64,000 bases of DNA from Callorhinus ursinus (lineage: Eukaryota; Chordata; Mammalia; Carnivora; Otariidae). A model generated the notes under the pieces. The model was not told the DNA's origin. It did not search any database and was given only the letters and a program-made list of their open reading frames with translations. Made by a program: the position numbers and the translations under genes. The stretch is from assembly GCF_003265705.1 (NCBI RefSeq), contig NW_020312817.1, positions 26,803,861 through 26,867,860 on the forward strand, given 5' to 3'. Positions 11,504-23,370 of this stretch are shown in pieces; the first letter of the stretch is position 1, and each line of letters opens with the position of its first letter.

Positions 11504-13443
11504 GTAATCTTCAACTTTCTTAAAATGTTTTTTCTTGCCTCGTCTGTCAGCCCTTTGAATCCTAATATTCTGTAGTTTGGTTTTCCTTTGCAAATAAAGC
11601 CCATCTGTTCCCGGGTAAGTACATTTTACCAAGAATAAGCACTATATGAGGCTTATCTGTGTGCTCACCATGTTGAATGCAGGAGTGCTGCTGGGTAGGG
11701 TGGCTCGTTTTATCCAGACTCTGAATCTGACCTGTATGTGAATCTTGCCTGTTGAACTGTGATGGACATAAGTACCTACTTCCATTGTAGCTGCTCAATT
11801 ATCTTGACACTAGAAATTACACTTCAATATCCTACGACCAGCACTCTGGTGTTGAAACCATTTCCAGAAAATAGCAGATAGAATTACTGCTGATCTTAAT
11901 AACTGAGTAAGATTAATAACACTCCATGGTCTTGATAATTCAAATTTTACCCAAGTTTGTAGTCATACTTCTGTGCTAGTGACCTGTGACTGGGATAGGT
12001 GCTTTCAGTTAGAGCACGTTTACATAATAAACTATGGGCAATTTTAACCTTAGAATCCTACCAAACTGTTAGTTCTGACCTTGAGCTGCAGCAGAATTCA
12101 ACAGAATCCTTCTGTGTTTTATAGCAGAGAATAATATGAATGTAATGCATACTGTGTTACCTTTCATCATATGAATAGTTGAACCATATTTGCTTTATTG
12201 CACTGGGCTGTTCCTTCTTTGGAAAAGAGAGTTTTTAAAAAATAATAAAATTCTTACTGGTGTTTTCTATTCAACTAATCCTTCACTGGTATCACCATTA
12301 GTGTCTGTAACATTTAGAGTGTGACTTGTTGGTGTGCAGTGTTATGAAATATGAGCAGTTGTTTACACTGCAGTTTGCTTTTTATCAATGGAATTGACTG
12401 TAGATTATAGAATTATGTTCTTTGTTTTTTAATGGTTTTTCTGTTAGGAAAGTATTGGTAACTACCTTTTTCTACTAAACTAGCTTCATTGAAAATAGCA
12501 TGGGTTCTAGCAGTTTAGTTGGGTCCCTTCACTGTACAATGCAGCTCTTAAGTTTATTAAGTCCTCCTCACTTCAACCTGGTAAAGAAGAAAAATAATTC
12601 TATTATTAATGATTCTGTCTACTGTTTGACTAATTGGGCTTATTCCGAAATGTGTATGAGGGATGCAAATCTGCTCTTTTTCCATTCCTCTCAGATCATT
12701 TTTACCTTTCATGAGTGTGAGCATCTCAACCGTGCTGAGTGTGATTCTAGTGCTTACACAAAGAGGCATACTGGGGCCACACTTTAGTGTGACCCTTAAG
12801 AGTAAGCCATCTACTTCACCTGGTACTAAGTAGCTGAAGAGAGTGATGTGTCAGTGCCTGGGCAAAAACATTGTTTGAGATAAGCTCTGTCTCTCTTTAT
12901 TGGAGGACCTTCCTAAGGGATTTTTTTTAGTGGTAGTAATGACTACGTGTGATTTCTGCCTTATACTTTACATCGGAGCCTCAGTGTGAGTCTAACTCTG
13001 TAAGAAGTCAAACAAGGCTTGAGAAAACTAAAATCAAGCATATAATTTGATATCATTAATGCATCTATTTGGGAAATTTAAAAAAAATGACCAGATGACT
13101 GAAAGAAGATCACATAGATACTTTTTAGAATTAATCCATATATTATTTTTGATAATACAGTTTTTCAACTCTAATGTTTTAAATTAAGCTTGTATGTACA
13201 GTTGATTGCTGTTACAATAACAAACTTACTCTTGTACACTTTTTACTTAAGTCTTAAGTAGCATGGATTGAGGTTTCAGAAAATTTTTGAGGGCTGCTTA
13301 TTTACTTTCTTTCCCATCTTTTTGTAGTTTAATAAGTTGATTTCATATTTTAAGATGCATGTTCCCAACTGTTTTTGAATGCATCTTTTGGTTAATTGAA
13401 ACAGTGGTGGTTTTTGTCAACTCTTGCTCTGTCTCTCTGATAG
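11504..13443 (+). other. BIRC6: BIRC6 intron 4
   Basis: 1.9 kb with no CAN-SINE and no L1 that I recognise, one of the longest repeat-poor stretches in the window. Short frames at 11562-11798 and 12500-12787 show no recognisable protein. Confidence 0.8.
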
Positions 13444-13658
13444 GAGCAAGGAGATTTGTGACCTTGGATTTTGGCAGACCAATACTGTTGACAGATGTAT
13501 TGATTCCCACTTGTGGAGACTTGGCCTCCTTGTCAATTGACATTTGGACATTAGGAGAAGAGGTGGATGGGAGGCGACTGGTAGTGGCAACTGATATAAG
13601 CACCCATTCACTAATTCTGCATGATTTGATACCACCTCCTGTGTGTAGATTTATGAAG
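13444..13658 (+). CDS. BIRC6: BIRC6 exon e5: first half of beta-sandwich 1
   Basis: Acceptor ctgatag|gagc, donor atgaag|gtaaag; 215 nt, phase 1 in, 0 out. Codes ARRFVTLDFGRPILLTDVLI and on to SLSIDIWTLGEE and PPPVCRFMK. The alternating hydrophobic strands, the V-T-L-D-F-G start and the C-R-F-M-K-I near the end resemble discoidin/carbohydrate-binding-module beta-sandwiches; published cryo-EM models place such domains in the middle of BIRC6. Confidence 0.97.
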
Positions 13659-13823
13659 GTAAAGAACTTCAAGACAATGAATTGATATGTTTTCCGTGTG
13701 TCCAACAAATTATGAAAGATACTCGGACATATAATTAAAAAGTGTAACTATCTTCTTAAATATGTTGCTCACAATTTTATTTTTGCAGATGGATATGTAT
13801 GTATTTTTTTTTTTTTTTTTCAG

Positions 13824-14032
13824 ATCTCTTTGATTGGACGTTATGGAAGTACAAATGCCAGAGCCAAAATCCCACTAGGATTTTACTATGGTCATACGTA
13901 TATCTTACCTTGGGAAAGCGAACTGAAGTTAATGCATGATCCTTTAAGGGGAGAGGGTGAATCTGCAAACCAACCAGAAATTGACCAGCATTTAGCAATG
14001 ATGGTTGCTCTACAGGAGGATATACAGTGCAG
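13824..14032 (+). CDS. BIRC6: BIRC6 exon e6: end of beta-sandwich 1
   Basis: Acceptor is a run of 17 T followed by cag|atct; donor tgcag|gttgtt is weak. 209 nt, phase 0 in, 2 out. Codes ISLIGRYGSTNARAKIPLGF and then the helix EIDQHLAMMVALQEDIQC. Reading on past the donor meets a stop in the intron. Confidence 0.96.
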
Positions 14033-14490
14033 GTTGTTAGAAAATTGCAGTATATTTTAATCTTACTGAGACCCTTTATTTTGTATGTCTTACATATATT
14101 TTTCAAGAAATGTCTTTGCATAGATGTATAGAAAAGAACAAAAGGATGGAGCACCTGGCTGCTCAGTCAGAGGAACATGTGACTCTTGATCTCAGAGTTG
14201 GGCATTTAAGAACGCCCCATGTTGGGTGTAGAGATTACTAAAAAAAATAAATAAATAAACTTTAAAAAAGAAAAAGAAAAGAACAAAAGAAAGTAGAGAG
14301 CTAGAGTGTTACAATATTTGATAAATTAAAATATTGTGATTAGATAATTGGCTTCATTTATTTAGTACTTAACAATTGACATTCTTTTTAATGGTTGTTA
14401 ACGTGTTTTAGAGATTTAATTTTTAGTGTATGTTTGTAAATATATATAATGTTGCAGGAATTATTTTGTACATTTATTTTTTATTTACAG
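14033..14490 (+). other. BIRC6: BIRC6 intron 6
   Basis: 458 bp. Its middle is an old sense SINE (14145-14275); the rest is AT-rich unique sequence. Confidence 0.85.
14145..14275 (+). repeat. CAN-SINE, older short type, sense, perfect target duplication
   Basis: About 130 bp, GGAGCACCTGGCTGCTCAGT head, GTTGGGTGTAGAGATTACT near the end, A-rich tail. The duplication GAAAAGAACAAAAG is at 14131-14144 and 14276-14289. It lacks the CT-rich 3' half of the younger copies. Confidence 0.94.
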
Positions 14491-14837
14491 GTATAACTTA
14501 GCTTGTCATCGACTGGAAACTCTTTTGCAAAGTATCGATCTTCCTCCTCTTAACAGTGCTAACAATGCACAGTATTTTTTGCGAAAACCAGACAAGGCAG
14601 TTGAAGAAGACAGTAGAGTTTTTTCTTCCTATCAAGATTGTATTCAGCTACAGCTTCAACTGAATTTGGCCCATAATGCAGTGCAGAGGCTCAAAGTAGC
14701 TCTTGGTGCAAGTCGGAAGATGTTAAGTGAAACGTCAGATCCAAAAGATTTAATTCAAACATCTTCCACAGAGCAGTTGCGTACCATCATCAGATATTTG
14801 TTGGACACTTTACTCAGTCTCCTTCACTCTTCCAATG
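14491..14837 (+). CDS. BIRC6: BIRC6 exon e7: helical repeat segment
   Basis: Acceptor tttacag|gtat, donor caatg|gtttgt (weak). 347 nt, phase 2 in, 1 out. Codes YNLACHRLETLLQSIDLPPL, then CIQLQLQLNLAHNAVQRLKV and RTIIRYLLDTLLSLLHSSN. The regular amphipathic helices fit the armadillo-like scaffold. Confidence 0.97.
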
Positions 14838-15435
14838 GTTTGTATTTGGCTTCATTTCTTTAAATGATGGAAGTGTGTTTGATATGATTTTGTTGCATGT
14901 TTTGTTGTGTTAGTATTTCCTAGTATTCATTTTGATATTCTTTCTAATGTATTTACGAAATGTGTTTGTAGGTTAACCCCTTATTTTCCCCATATTTCTC
15001 CTTTTTTTTGTTTTAAATGGATTTTTGATTATTTTTTTTCTTGAGTCTTTGCTTTTGATGTGGTACATCATTTAGTTTGGCAAAATATTAAATATTGTTA
15101 CTGTGAAAACTTAATAAATTGCTAACAGTATACTGTTATTTTCTAATCAAGAGCTATTTTTGATCATTACACATGCACACACATACATACTCAACTATCT
15201 GAATCACCCACCACCACACTTAAATATGGTTGATTCAGATGCTAGCTCTTCTCCTCTCCCAGTATTTAACAATTAAAATTCTACATAGGAAGAATAAATA
15301 AATGAATAGCAAAATAAATAGAATATAATTGGTTACTGATTGCTGGTAAAGAAGAAAGTGTATTTAGGTATGCCGCTACTGATACTACAGCATACACTTA
15401 AATAGGAAATTTTATTGTTTTCTGTTTTGTAATAG
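14838..15435 (+). other. BIRC6: BIRC6 intron 7
   Basis: 598 bp of AT-rich sequence; no repeat recognised apart from a short CA/CATA stretch near 15170. Confidence 0.85.
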
Positions 15436-15655
15436 GACACTCTGTTCCTGCAGTTTTGCAGAGCACATTTCATGCCCAGGCCTGTGAAGAGCTTTTTAAA
15501 CACTTGTGCATCAGTGGAACCCCCAAGATACGGTTGCACACTGGCCTTCTGCTTGTTCAGCTCTGTGGTGGTGAAAGATGGTGGGGTCAGTTTCTTTCTA
15601 ATGTTCTTCAGGAGTTGTACAATTCAGAGCAGCTTCTCATCTTTCCACAAGATAG
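15436..15655 (+). CDS. BIRC6: BIRC6 exon e8
   Basis: Acceptor gtaatag|gaca, donor gatag|gtaggt; 220 nt, phase 1 in, 2 out. Codes HSVPAVLQSTFHAQACEELF and on to WWGQFLSNVLQELYNSEQLL. Helical scaffold. Confidence 0.97.
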
Positions 15656-16394
15656 GTAGGTCAGAAAATATTGGAGTTGTTTTTTATTAGTAATTTCTAC
15701 TTTTCACAGGTAGGGTTCAAATTTTGAAATTCTGTGTATGTGGCTCGATCCTGAGCAGAGAAATGAAGCACGTCTTTCCAGGGTTTGGGAATGCCCAGTG
15801 AAGCACATATTGAAGAAGATTATACATGATACAACTAGGCTACATTCTTTAGTTTCCTGACTGCTGCACTGTGGAGTTCGTAGATCTGTTTTTACTAGTA
15901 TTTCCTAACAGATTATGTTACTTTATGTGTTAAGTTTATTCTTTTGCGACTATGATAAAATTCTCTGCTGGATTTCTTATGGATATAGTTAGGAAATAGA
16001 ACCAAGAGTTTGAAAAGAGCTAATTTTTTGGGGCGCCTGGGTGGCTCAGATGGTTAAGTGTCTGCCTTCGGCTTGGGTCATGATCCCAGGGTTCTGGGAT
16101 CGAGCCTCGCATTGGGCTCCCTGCTCAGCGGGGAGCCTGCTTCTCCCTCTCCCTCTCCCTCTACTGTTCACCCTGCTTGTGCTCTCTCGCTCTATCAAAT
16201 AAATAAATAAAATCTTAAAAAAATAAAATAAAATAAATTTTAAAAAAAGAGCTAATTTTAACATCGTAGCTCCAGATACAAATCGTGCTAAGAACCACAT
16301 ATCCTGTCATTTGTCTATTAAATTTCAGTGTGAATTACTTTTTTAAATGAGCATATTGATTCATACTGGTATTTTACTCATATCTCTTTTTTAG
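15656..16394 (+). other. BIRC6: BIRC6 intron 8
   Basis: 739 bp; a sense CAN-SINE at 16028-16244, otherwise unique sequence. Confidence 0.85.
16028..16244 (+). repeat. CAN-SINE, sense, perfect target duplication
   Basis: Full-length sense copy with a long A/T-rich tail (AATAAAATAAAATAAA pattern). The duplication AAAAGAGCTAATTTT is at 16013-16027 and 16245-16259. Confidence 0.96.
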
Positions 16395-16528
16395 GGTCTT
16401 CATGTTACTTTCCTGCATTGGTCAAAGATCACTTAGTAATAGTGGAGTATTAGAAAGCTTACTTAATCTGTTGGATAATTTATTGTCACCTCTTCAGCCA
16501 CAGTTACCCATGCATAGGAGGACAGAAG
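16395..16528 (+). CDS. BIRC6: BIRC6 exon e9
   Basis: Acceptor ttttttag|ggtc, donor agaag|gtatta; 134 nt, phase 2 in, 1 out. Codes VFMLLSCIGQRSLSNSGVLE and on to SPLQPQLPMHRRTE. Confidence 0.97.
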
Positions 16529-17266
16529 GTATTATTTAAAGTGGTCATCTTTAGTAAAAACATAAGATTCCTATAAATACTGCTTTTATAAAATGGCTAG
16601 TGTGAAGTACTTATTTTAATACCATTGTACATTTTGTTAATACTTTTATGCTATAGACTTTTAAGAATGTAGGCTTTCATGTGATTGACTGCCTGCCATA
16701 TGATTATTGCTTTATAAATCTATTATGTTTTCATTTTTCGAATTTTGAACTTGGGAACTATTATAATATGTTTTTTTCTGTACTGTTATGAAAATCAGAC
16801 TCTCTTAATTAAAAGTCCCAATTTTAGGCACAGTTGCTTTTCTCATCATTCATAATGTATCTCATTTGAGTAACAAAATTCTTATTGGAACAAAAACTTT
16901 AGAACTTAGTTTAAAACTATATGATTGGGAAAGTGAGAGATTTTTTTATTTAGTTACCTGGAAGTCTCAGAATAGGACCTTATATCTTGTTTCGTAGTTT
17001 ATAAATTATTATCTCTTGGATTCAACCTATAATCAAGAATCTATCTTCATACCATAAAACATTTGTCTTCCATTAGATTCAATGTGTTTGTCAATTTGTG
17101 GCCATAGGTTCTAGTTTTGAGGCTTATTATAAATAAATATTAATGTTAGTAGTGATAATGGTATATTTTGAATTTATAAAATGTTTTATCTCATAATTAT
17201 CTTCTCAGACTTCATTAGAACTCTTAGAGTCACCTGATTATTTTTTCCACTGTCATCTGTGTATAG
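16529..17266 (+). other. BIRC6: BIRC6 intron 9
   Basis: 738 bp of AT-rich sequence; I recognise no repeat or other feature. Confidence 0.85.
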
Positions 17267-17377
17267 GAGTACTAGATATTCCCATGATCAGTTGGGTTGT
17301 GATGCTGGTGTCCAGGTTGCTGGATTATGTGGCCACTGTTGAAGATGAAGCAGCAGCTGCAAAAAAGCCTCTGAATG
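17267..17377 (+). CDS. BIRC6: BIRC6 exon e10 (short form)
   Basis: Acceptor gtatag|gagt, donor aatg|gtaaag; 111 nt, phase 1 in, 1 out. Codes VLDIPMISWVVMLVSRLLDY and on to VEDEAAAAKKPLN. A second donor 27 nt downstream (acag|gtatca at 17404/17405) would add nine residues in frame; see the separate entry. Confidence 0.96.
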
Positions 17378-17404
17378 GTAAAGACAGGGAGAGGTTTCTG
17401 ACAG
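17378..17404 (+). CDS. BIRC6: Possible 27-nt in-frame extension of exon e10
   Basis: Between the two donors at 17378 and 17405 the frame stays open and the extension would read GKDRERFLTG before joining NQWSF in e11. Both donors have usable +3 to +6 bases (GTAAAG and GTATCA). Whether the longer form is made cannot be told from sequence. Confidence 0.5.
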
Positions 17405-18916
17405 GTATCAGAAGTTTATAATAATCTGTTGGTGGGGATTTTGAGTGACTACACGGTTGTTCCAGTACTGGCTATTGGCCTGGAGGTTCCAGCTGTATGT
17501 AATTTATGTAAAATATGAATTAAATTTACTAGGAATCTGTTTTAAGGAAAGAACTTACTTTTGAGGGACTTAATGGACAAGCCCCTTATCTGACAATGAC
17601 TTTCAGTTTCTAGATACAAGCATGTCTTTCATGAGGTTTTTTTTCCCCATGCTCATTTGAACACTAATACCATACATGTAAGTGAATTTATGAGGAGGAA
17701 ATCTGGGAAGAGTTCTTTATGTTCTTTGAGTATAGGGTGTCATTCTATTTATCATTATGAAGTAGAGTTCTAATTAAGTATAAGGAGCTTTTATGCTTAG
17801 ATATGGAAATTCCCAGATTGGTTTTGTTTTGGTTTTTTGAGTTTCAGTCTTTCTCATAAATTTTTGAGGCATAGAAAAATTTTAAAATTAAATGAAATCC
17901 AACTGCAAGACAAATTATTTTCTTCCCTACTTCCAAGCTAACAACACTTTTCATAAAGATTTTGAAATAGCTACATCTTATATCTAAATACAGCCATTAA
18001 GTGCCATAAATTTTGAGTTTTACACATTGTCAGGGTTCTGGTATTAAAAAAAGGTCCCTCAAGGTGTTTTATAGATAGATGAATCAATTGGTTATGGTGC
18101 ACATTATGTTTGGGAAAAGGGTGGGGAATTTTTTCCATGTAGAGGGAAAATGTCTTAAATATTTAGAGTCTGTGGGTCAGTTTACTCATAGGATAGAGAG
18201 GTATCTATACAATTATGTATAACTACCATATGAAGTTGGAATATTATAGTATTGGAGATCTTAGTTTTTATATCATTCAGATACTGTGGAAACACATTAG
18301 TGGAAGACGTTTTTTGTAGGTTTTGAAGAATTTGAACTGACTTAAGAAATGGATAGTAGATAATAGGAAAAGATGTCTTTAGGTTAAGCTGGCATGAACA
18401 AGTAGTGGAGATGGGCAAATGTGATGTTGAGCAGAAGAATGATACTTGAAGTAATAGTCTGGACACATTTTTAAAAATGAGAAAAAGAGCTACACAGCAT
18501 GATTTTTGAACTTATTTTTGCATTCTTTAAGTCAGATTATTGAATATCCTCTTTTTGGGTCCTTACACGCAAGCATGGGTTTGAAATAGGCAGTAGTGAA
18601 CATTTGTTGTTGTTTGAATTGAGTTACCTCAGAGGTGTGTTGTATAAAAATTAATCTTAAACAATTGTGGAGAAAGATAGCTGTTATCTTAAAGGAAAGA
18701 TTAGAGACAGAAAATTCTGATCTTAAAGTCATTTAGGGTCTAGATTAGACTTTCTAGGGTCAAATCTTACTACTGATTTCTTTATAATGGTTCATTTTCT
18801 TTAAAACTGCTTTGTCATGATTGGCACATTTATAAATTTGTGTTTTCTGGGTATGTAAAGTACTTTAAAATCACATTTAATAGAATTACTAATAACACTT
18901 TTTCTTGCTTTTATAG
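17405..18916 (+). other. BIRC6: BIRC6 intron 10
   Basis: About 1.5 kb without a recognisable SINE or L1. Frames on the minus strand at 18182-18466 and 18532-18732 have no recognisable protein. Confidence 0.8.
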
Positions 18917-19044
18917 GTAACCAGTGGAGTTTTATTAACAATAATCTGCACACTCAGAGCATAAATAGGTCTTCCAAAGGCAGTAGTAGCCTTGATAGAT
19001 TATATTCCAGAAAAATCAGAAAGCAGTTAGTTCATCATAAACAG
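18917..19044 (+). CDS. BIRC6: BIRC6 exon e11
   Basis: Acceptor ttatag|gtaa, donor aacag|gtaatt; 128 nt, phase 1 in, 0 out. Codes NQWSFINNNLHTQSINRSSK and on to LDRLYSRKIRKQLVHHKQ. Ser- and Lys/Arg-rich, probably a flexible lead-in to the basic helix of e12. Confidence 0.97.
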
Positions 19045-19257
19045 GTAATTTTCAATATGCTTTTTTAATTTTACTGTTGGAGAACATTGCTTTAGGTTGC
19101 ATAAGATAGACCTGTTATCAGATGTTAGGTATGCTATTTAAGGACGTACTTAGGGAAATTGTTTAACACTTCTGTGACTGAGCTTCCTTATTTGTAAGAT
19201 GGCAACAGTTTGTAGTTTATGGATTTTTGGTGAGGTCCTTTAAAGTGTCTACTTCTT

Positions 19258-19453
19258 GGGGCGCCTGGGTGGCTCAGATGGTGCAGCGTCTGCCTTCGGC
19301 TCAGGTCATGATCCCAGGGTCCTGGGATCGAGCCCCGCGTCGGGCTCCTGGCTCAGCGGGGAGCCTGCTTCTCCCTCTGCCCCTTGCCCCAGCTCATGCT
19401 CTCTCTCTGTATCTCTGTCAAATGAATAAATTTTAAAAAAAATCTTAAAAAAA
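19258..19453 (+). repeat. CAN-SINE, sense, with target duplication
   Basis: Full-length sense copy starting GGCGCCTGGGTGGCTCAGAT. The duplication TAAAGTGTCTACTTCTT (19241-19257) matches 19454-19470 with one mismatch. Confidence 0.96.
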
Positions 19454-19959
19454 TAAAGTGTCTCCTTCTTCCCATCTCTGTTGATACTGTTTTAAGTAAG
19501 AGGCCACCGTTTTCTCGTCTAGTCACCAGGGGTCTTTCTTTGTTCTTTCTCAATCCTTATCTTACCTCTTCTTGAATCCTTAGTAGCCTCCAGTAACCTG
19601 TGCTTGAAGGTCACAGTCCCTGACACGGCTTCAGGGTGTCCATCATGGCTCCCTCTTGGTAACTTACAGGTTTAAATTTTAGTCTAGCCATACTGAATTT
19701 GAATTCATGAACCACCAACCCCAGTTTTCTCATCCAGGACTGTTGCGTGTGCTAAGTTTCTCTCCCCACCAACCCCCAACCACGTCGTATACTCTTTTGC
19801 TTAGATAACCTAACTTCCTAGGCATTAGTTTATAATCACTTCGTCAAAGAGGTCTTCTCTGTTCTCCAAATGAGGATAGTACTCCATACAGTATATTCCC
19901 CATGTGTCCTATACTTTTCCTTTCATTATATTCGTCATAAATTTTGGTAGGACTTCTTT

Positions 19960-20460
19960 TATTTTGTTAACATGAAATTTGTGAGTTTCACTGTGAGTAA
20001 ATTATTTCTTAAAGTATTGTTAGGAGTCGTGCAGAGTGCTCTTTTATACCTGGCTTTCTTTGCTCAAAATGATTTTTTTGAGATTCGTCCATATTGATTA
20101 TATCAGTGGTTCTTCTTTTATTCTTGACCACTGTTCCATGAATGTTCCACAATCTCTTTATCCATTTGCCTGTTAATGAAACCTTTAGTGTTGGTTTTTT
20201 CTTTTTGAAATACAAACAAATGCGCATATGTGTTTCTTCTGCTTATCATGCAGAAGTTTGCACATACTCACACTCAGTCTTTCTTTCACACAAAGTCATG
20301 TATTAGAATGTGGTTTTTACTACAGAACACCTGTGCATATATCTGCTTTTTTTCCTCACTTGGTTCCATGATCCCTTTTGAAATTGCACATACAATTTGT
20401 TTGATATGCATCTTACTGTGTAGAAGTGAATTTATAGCTGATGTCAGATTCTTATGAGCC
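19960..20460 (-). repeat. Old L1M 3' UTR-like fragment, antisense
   Basis: GAGATTCGTCCATATTGATT, TTTATCCATTTGCCTGTTAA and AGTGTTGGTTTTTTC are antisense L1M 3' UTR landmarks; the rest is diverged and the edges are approximate. Confidence 0.5.
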
Positions 20461-22385
20461 ATTACTTTCTTATTACTACTTTTTAAAATGGGTCTTTCTC
20501 TTATGGTATATACAAAGTTAAATACTATATCCTTGATACATAGTATGGAGCCTAGTGTGTTGTCAATAAATATTTATATAATTGATTTAAACTGTAATAG
20601 TTTATATGAAAATCCTTCGGATCTGACAAGTTTGTGAAAGCTTTAGTCCTTAAAAACATGGGCTTAGCACTAAATTATTTATTTTCACTTACAAGTTTTT
20701 CAACTGTGAGCTAACTGTTTGATCTTTTGCAGAAAAAATGATGTGAAGCTTTTCCCTCAACTCTTTTATTTTTTGACTCTTAACTAATTTTAGGTGGTAA
20801 TAATTTGCATCCTTTCAAAATCAGCTAATTTTATTGAACACGTAACATTTATGCTTGCTGTATTTAATTTAGGGTATGAAGTTGGAAAACAAACCTAGAG
20901 TATAATCCCAGTAGATTTTTCTTAGTAAAATATTAGTATTTTATTCTTTACTATGAAAGACATTATTGGGACTGGCAAAACTTAAGAACTAAAAGTGGGG
21001 TGTGAGGCATAGTTGGTAGTAGTGTATCAGTATTCTCTGATTTTGATGGTTTTATTATGGTTTGCAGGAAAGGATCTTGTTTCTAGGAAATAGACACCAA
21101 AATATTCAAGTGGGCTGGTCATTAGGTTGCCAGCTTATTCTCAAATAGTTTAGGGAAAAAATGGCTTTTTACAGTAATTAAAGCTGCTAAGATTGTGGTT
21201 GTTTTGAAATAAAAGTTATTTTTTTGTAACTGTCACATGGTTATTGTAGAACTTTTAGGACAGTTTTCTGAAAATACTGGTTTATAATAGTTCTTACACA
21301 TACATGTGTTGATTATCTAATAAATGTGCATGCTGTTTTTAATTTAGGATACATTTTTCTTCATATATGGAGATTACAGCCCAGGGAATATTTCTCTGTA
21401 TTAGTTAATTTTTTTCCTGATAACAAAAATATCTATCAAAAATAGAAATTAAGGAAATGTTCTCTGAAGAAGTAGGTTTATGAAATTCTTAACTAAATTA
21501 TTCATTTATAATTATGGCTATTACTTTTTAGTGACTTTCTGTTTAGAGTAATGTTCTGCCTTATATGGAGATGTGGTTGAGTCATTCAGTGAATTTTTTA
21601 GGCCTTTGCAGACATTTCTTTCTTTGTTTTGGTTCATTGCTACTGATTAGTGTTTGTGAGGGGTTAGGGATTGGGCAGATGGATAGGAGGGACATGGGTG
21701 GGCCATATAAAAGGACAGCATGAGAGAACGTAGTGGTGATGACACTGTAGTGCTGGTTCATGTGCCCACAAATATGCAGAATTAGTGCACAAACAGACAT
21801 ACACTCAAGAGTAGAGATGAAACTGGAGAAATCTGAATAAAATTGGTGAATTTTACAGTGTCAGTACTCTGTTGTGGTATTATAGCTTTACAAATTGTTG
21901 TCTTTGGAGGAAATTGGGTAAAGTGTGTAAGAGATCTCTTATTTCTTATAACTACATATCTACAGTTATCTTGATAAATTTTTTAATTAATAAAGAACAT
22001 AGACATTCTAAAAAATGTACTACTCTTGAGGGAGATTGCCATAAAAACAAAGCTAAGAATATTGTGCAATAAAGATATTTTGCCCATATATTTAAAAACA
22101 CTTAACTTTCCTCCAAAAAATATCTATCAATCTCATTAGTGGCTTACATAAAATTTTCCACTTACTTCCATTTCCCATGGGTGAGGAATTACGTCTTAAT
22201 CATAATATGGAGAGATCAGTTCGGATTTGGAAATGACTTAGCAATGCAGTTAAAACTAAATCTTTCAGGGAATTATTTAGTCCATTAGTCGGATGTATGA
22301 AATCTGTGAGGCATATAATAATTTACTTTGTTGTTTTTAACACTGTTAGGTTAATTTGGGTTAAAAAGTTAGATTAATTTTCCTC

Positions 22386-22401
22386 TTTTTTTTTTTTTTT
22401 T
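22386..22401 (+). repeat. BIRC6: Poly(T) run in the acceptor tract of exon e12
   Basis: Sixteen T directly before aaag|caac. It is the polypyrimidine tract of e12. Confidence 0.9.
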
Positions 22402-22405
22402 AAAG

Positions 22406-22537
22406 CAACTTAACCTATTAAAAGCTAAACAGAAAGCTTTGGTAGAACAGATGGAAAAAGAAAAAATACAAAGTAACAAAGGATCATCATATAAACTTCT
22501 GGTAGAGCAAGCAAAACTAAAGCAGGCTACCTCAAAG
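22406..22537 (+). CDS. BIRC6: BIRC6 exon e12: basic coiled coil
   Basis: Acceptor T16 then aaag|caac, donor tcaaag|gtatga; 132 nt, 44 codons, phase 0 at both ends. Codes QLNLLKAKQKALVEQMEKEK and on to LLVEQAKLKQATSK, a long charged helix. Removal would be frame-neutral. Confidence 0.97.
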
Positions 22538-23370
22538 GTATGATTTTCACTTTTTAATGTAATTAGTTTGGAACAGTCACTTTCCTTTTTAATATTTTTA
22601 ATTGAGTAGTTAAATTTTTTTTTGAGTCGTTAAATATTTTTAATGATTAAGAAACAAAGTTTTGCTATTCTGCTTATCAATGAAAAAAATCTATTCTAAC
22701 CCCCCTTTTTTTTGAGGGAAGGTAGCTCAAAGAAATATATGATATATGTGGACTTACATTATGTTTCTGGTGTGCTTCCTTTAAAGTGGATTGCATGCCA
22801 GTAAATTGAAGATAAAAGATTCAGGGAAATGTATAGTTTTCTTAATATGTTCTTTCTAAGTGAAAATTAAATCCATTGATTTTTAAATAAAATTTTAAAA
22901 TATAATTAACATGTATTTTTTAACACATAGAGCAACCAGTTTTGTTTATCATGTTTCTGTAAATACGAAGTTACAGTTATTCCTTCAAATTTTGAGATAA
23001 CTTAATACCCTGTACTTAAAAGTTACGTTACATAGGTTTCTTTATCCATCCACCTTTTATGAATTATGTTTAGGATATTTTGGTGATTTTTATTAAAGAT
23101 GTTAGATTTGACCTAATGTAGACTTAATGTAGAATTTCACTTTTCTGGAATTCTATTATATATCCGGTACTTTACTCTCAATAGGACTTTAGGTACATTG
23201 GTCAGTAGAGCTTTTAATAATCTTATTTTGAAGCTTATGGTTTATCTAAAATTTTATTCTTTAGAAGTTGTGAATCTTGAGTGAATATTTACATTCCATA
23301 AATAAATTTATACTGAAAGAATTTTCATTCAGTAAACACTGATTTAAAAACTGTAAATTTTTCTATGCAG
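22538..23370 (+). other. BIRC6: BIRC6 intron 12
   Basis: 833 bp; weak antisense L1-like text at about 22890-23060 (TATTTTTTAACACATAGAGC area), nothing else. Confidence 0.75.

Larger units (their letters stand above)
19045..22405 (+). other. BIRC6: BIRC6 intron 11
   Basis: 3.4 kb. A MIR scrap lies at about 19146-19215 (antisense, ATTTGTAAGATGGCAACAG) and a sense CAN-SINE at 19258-19453. 19840-20460 contains antisense L1M-like 3' sequence. 20600-22380 is AT-rich with nothing I recognise. Confidence 0.8.

Noticed and set aside
13343..13708. Minus-strand frame of 121 codons over exon e5, and others over e6, e13, e15, e18
   Set aside because: Antisense shadows of BIRC6 exons; the sense frame is conserved protein.
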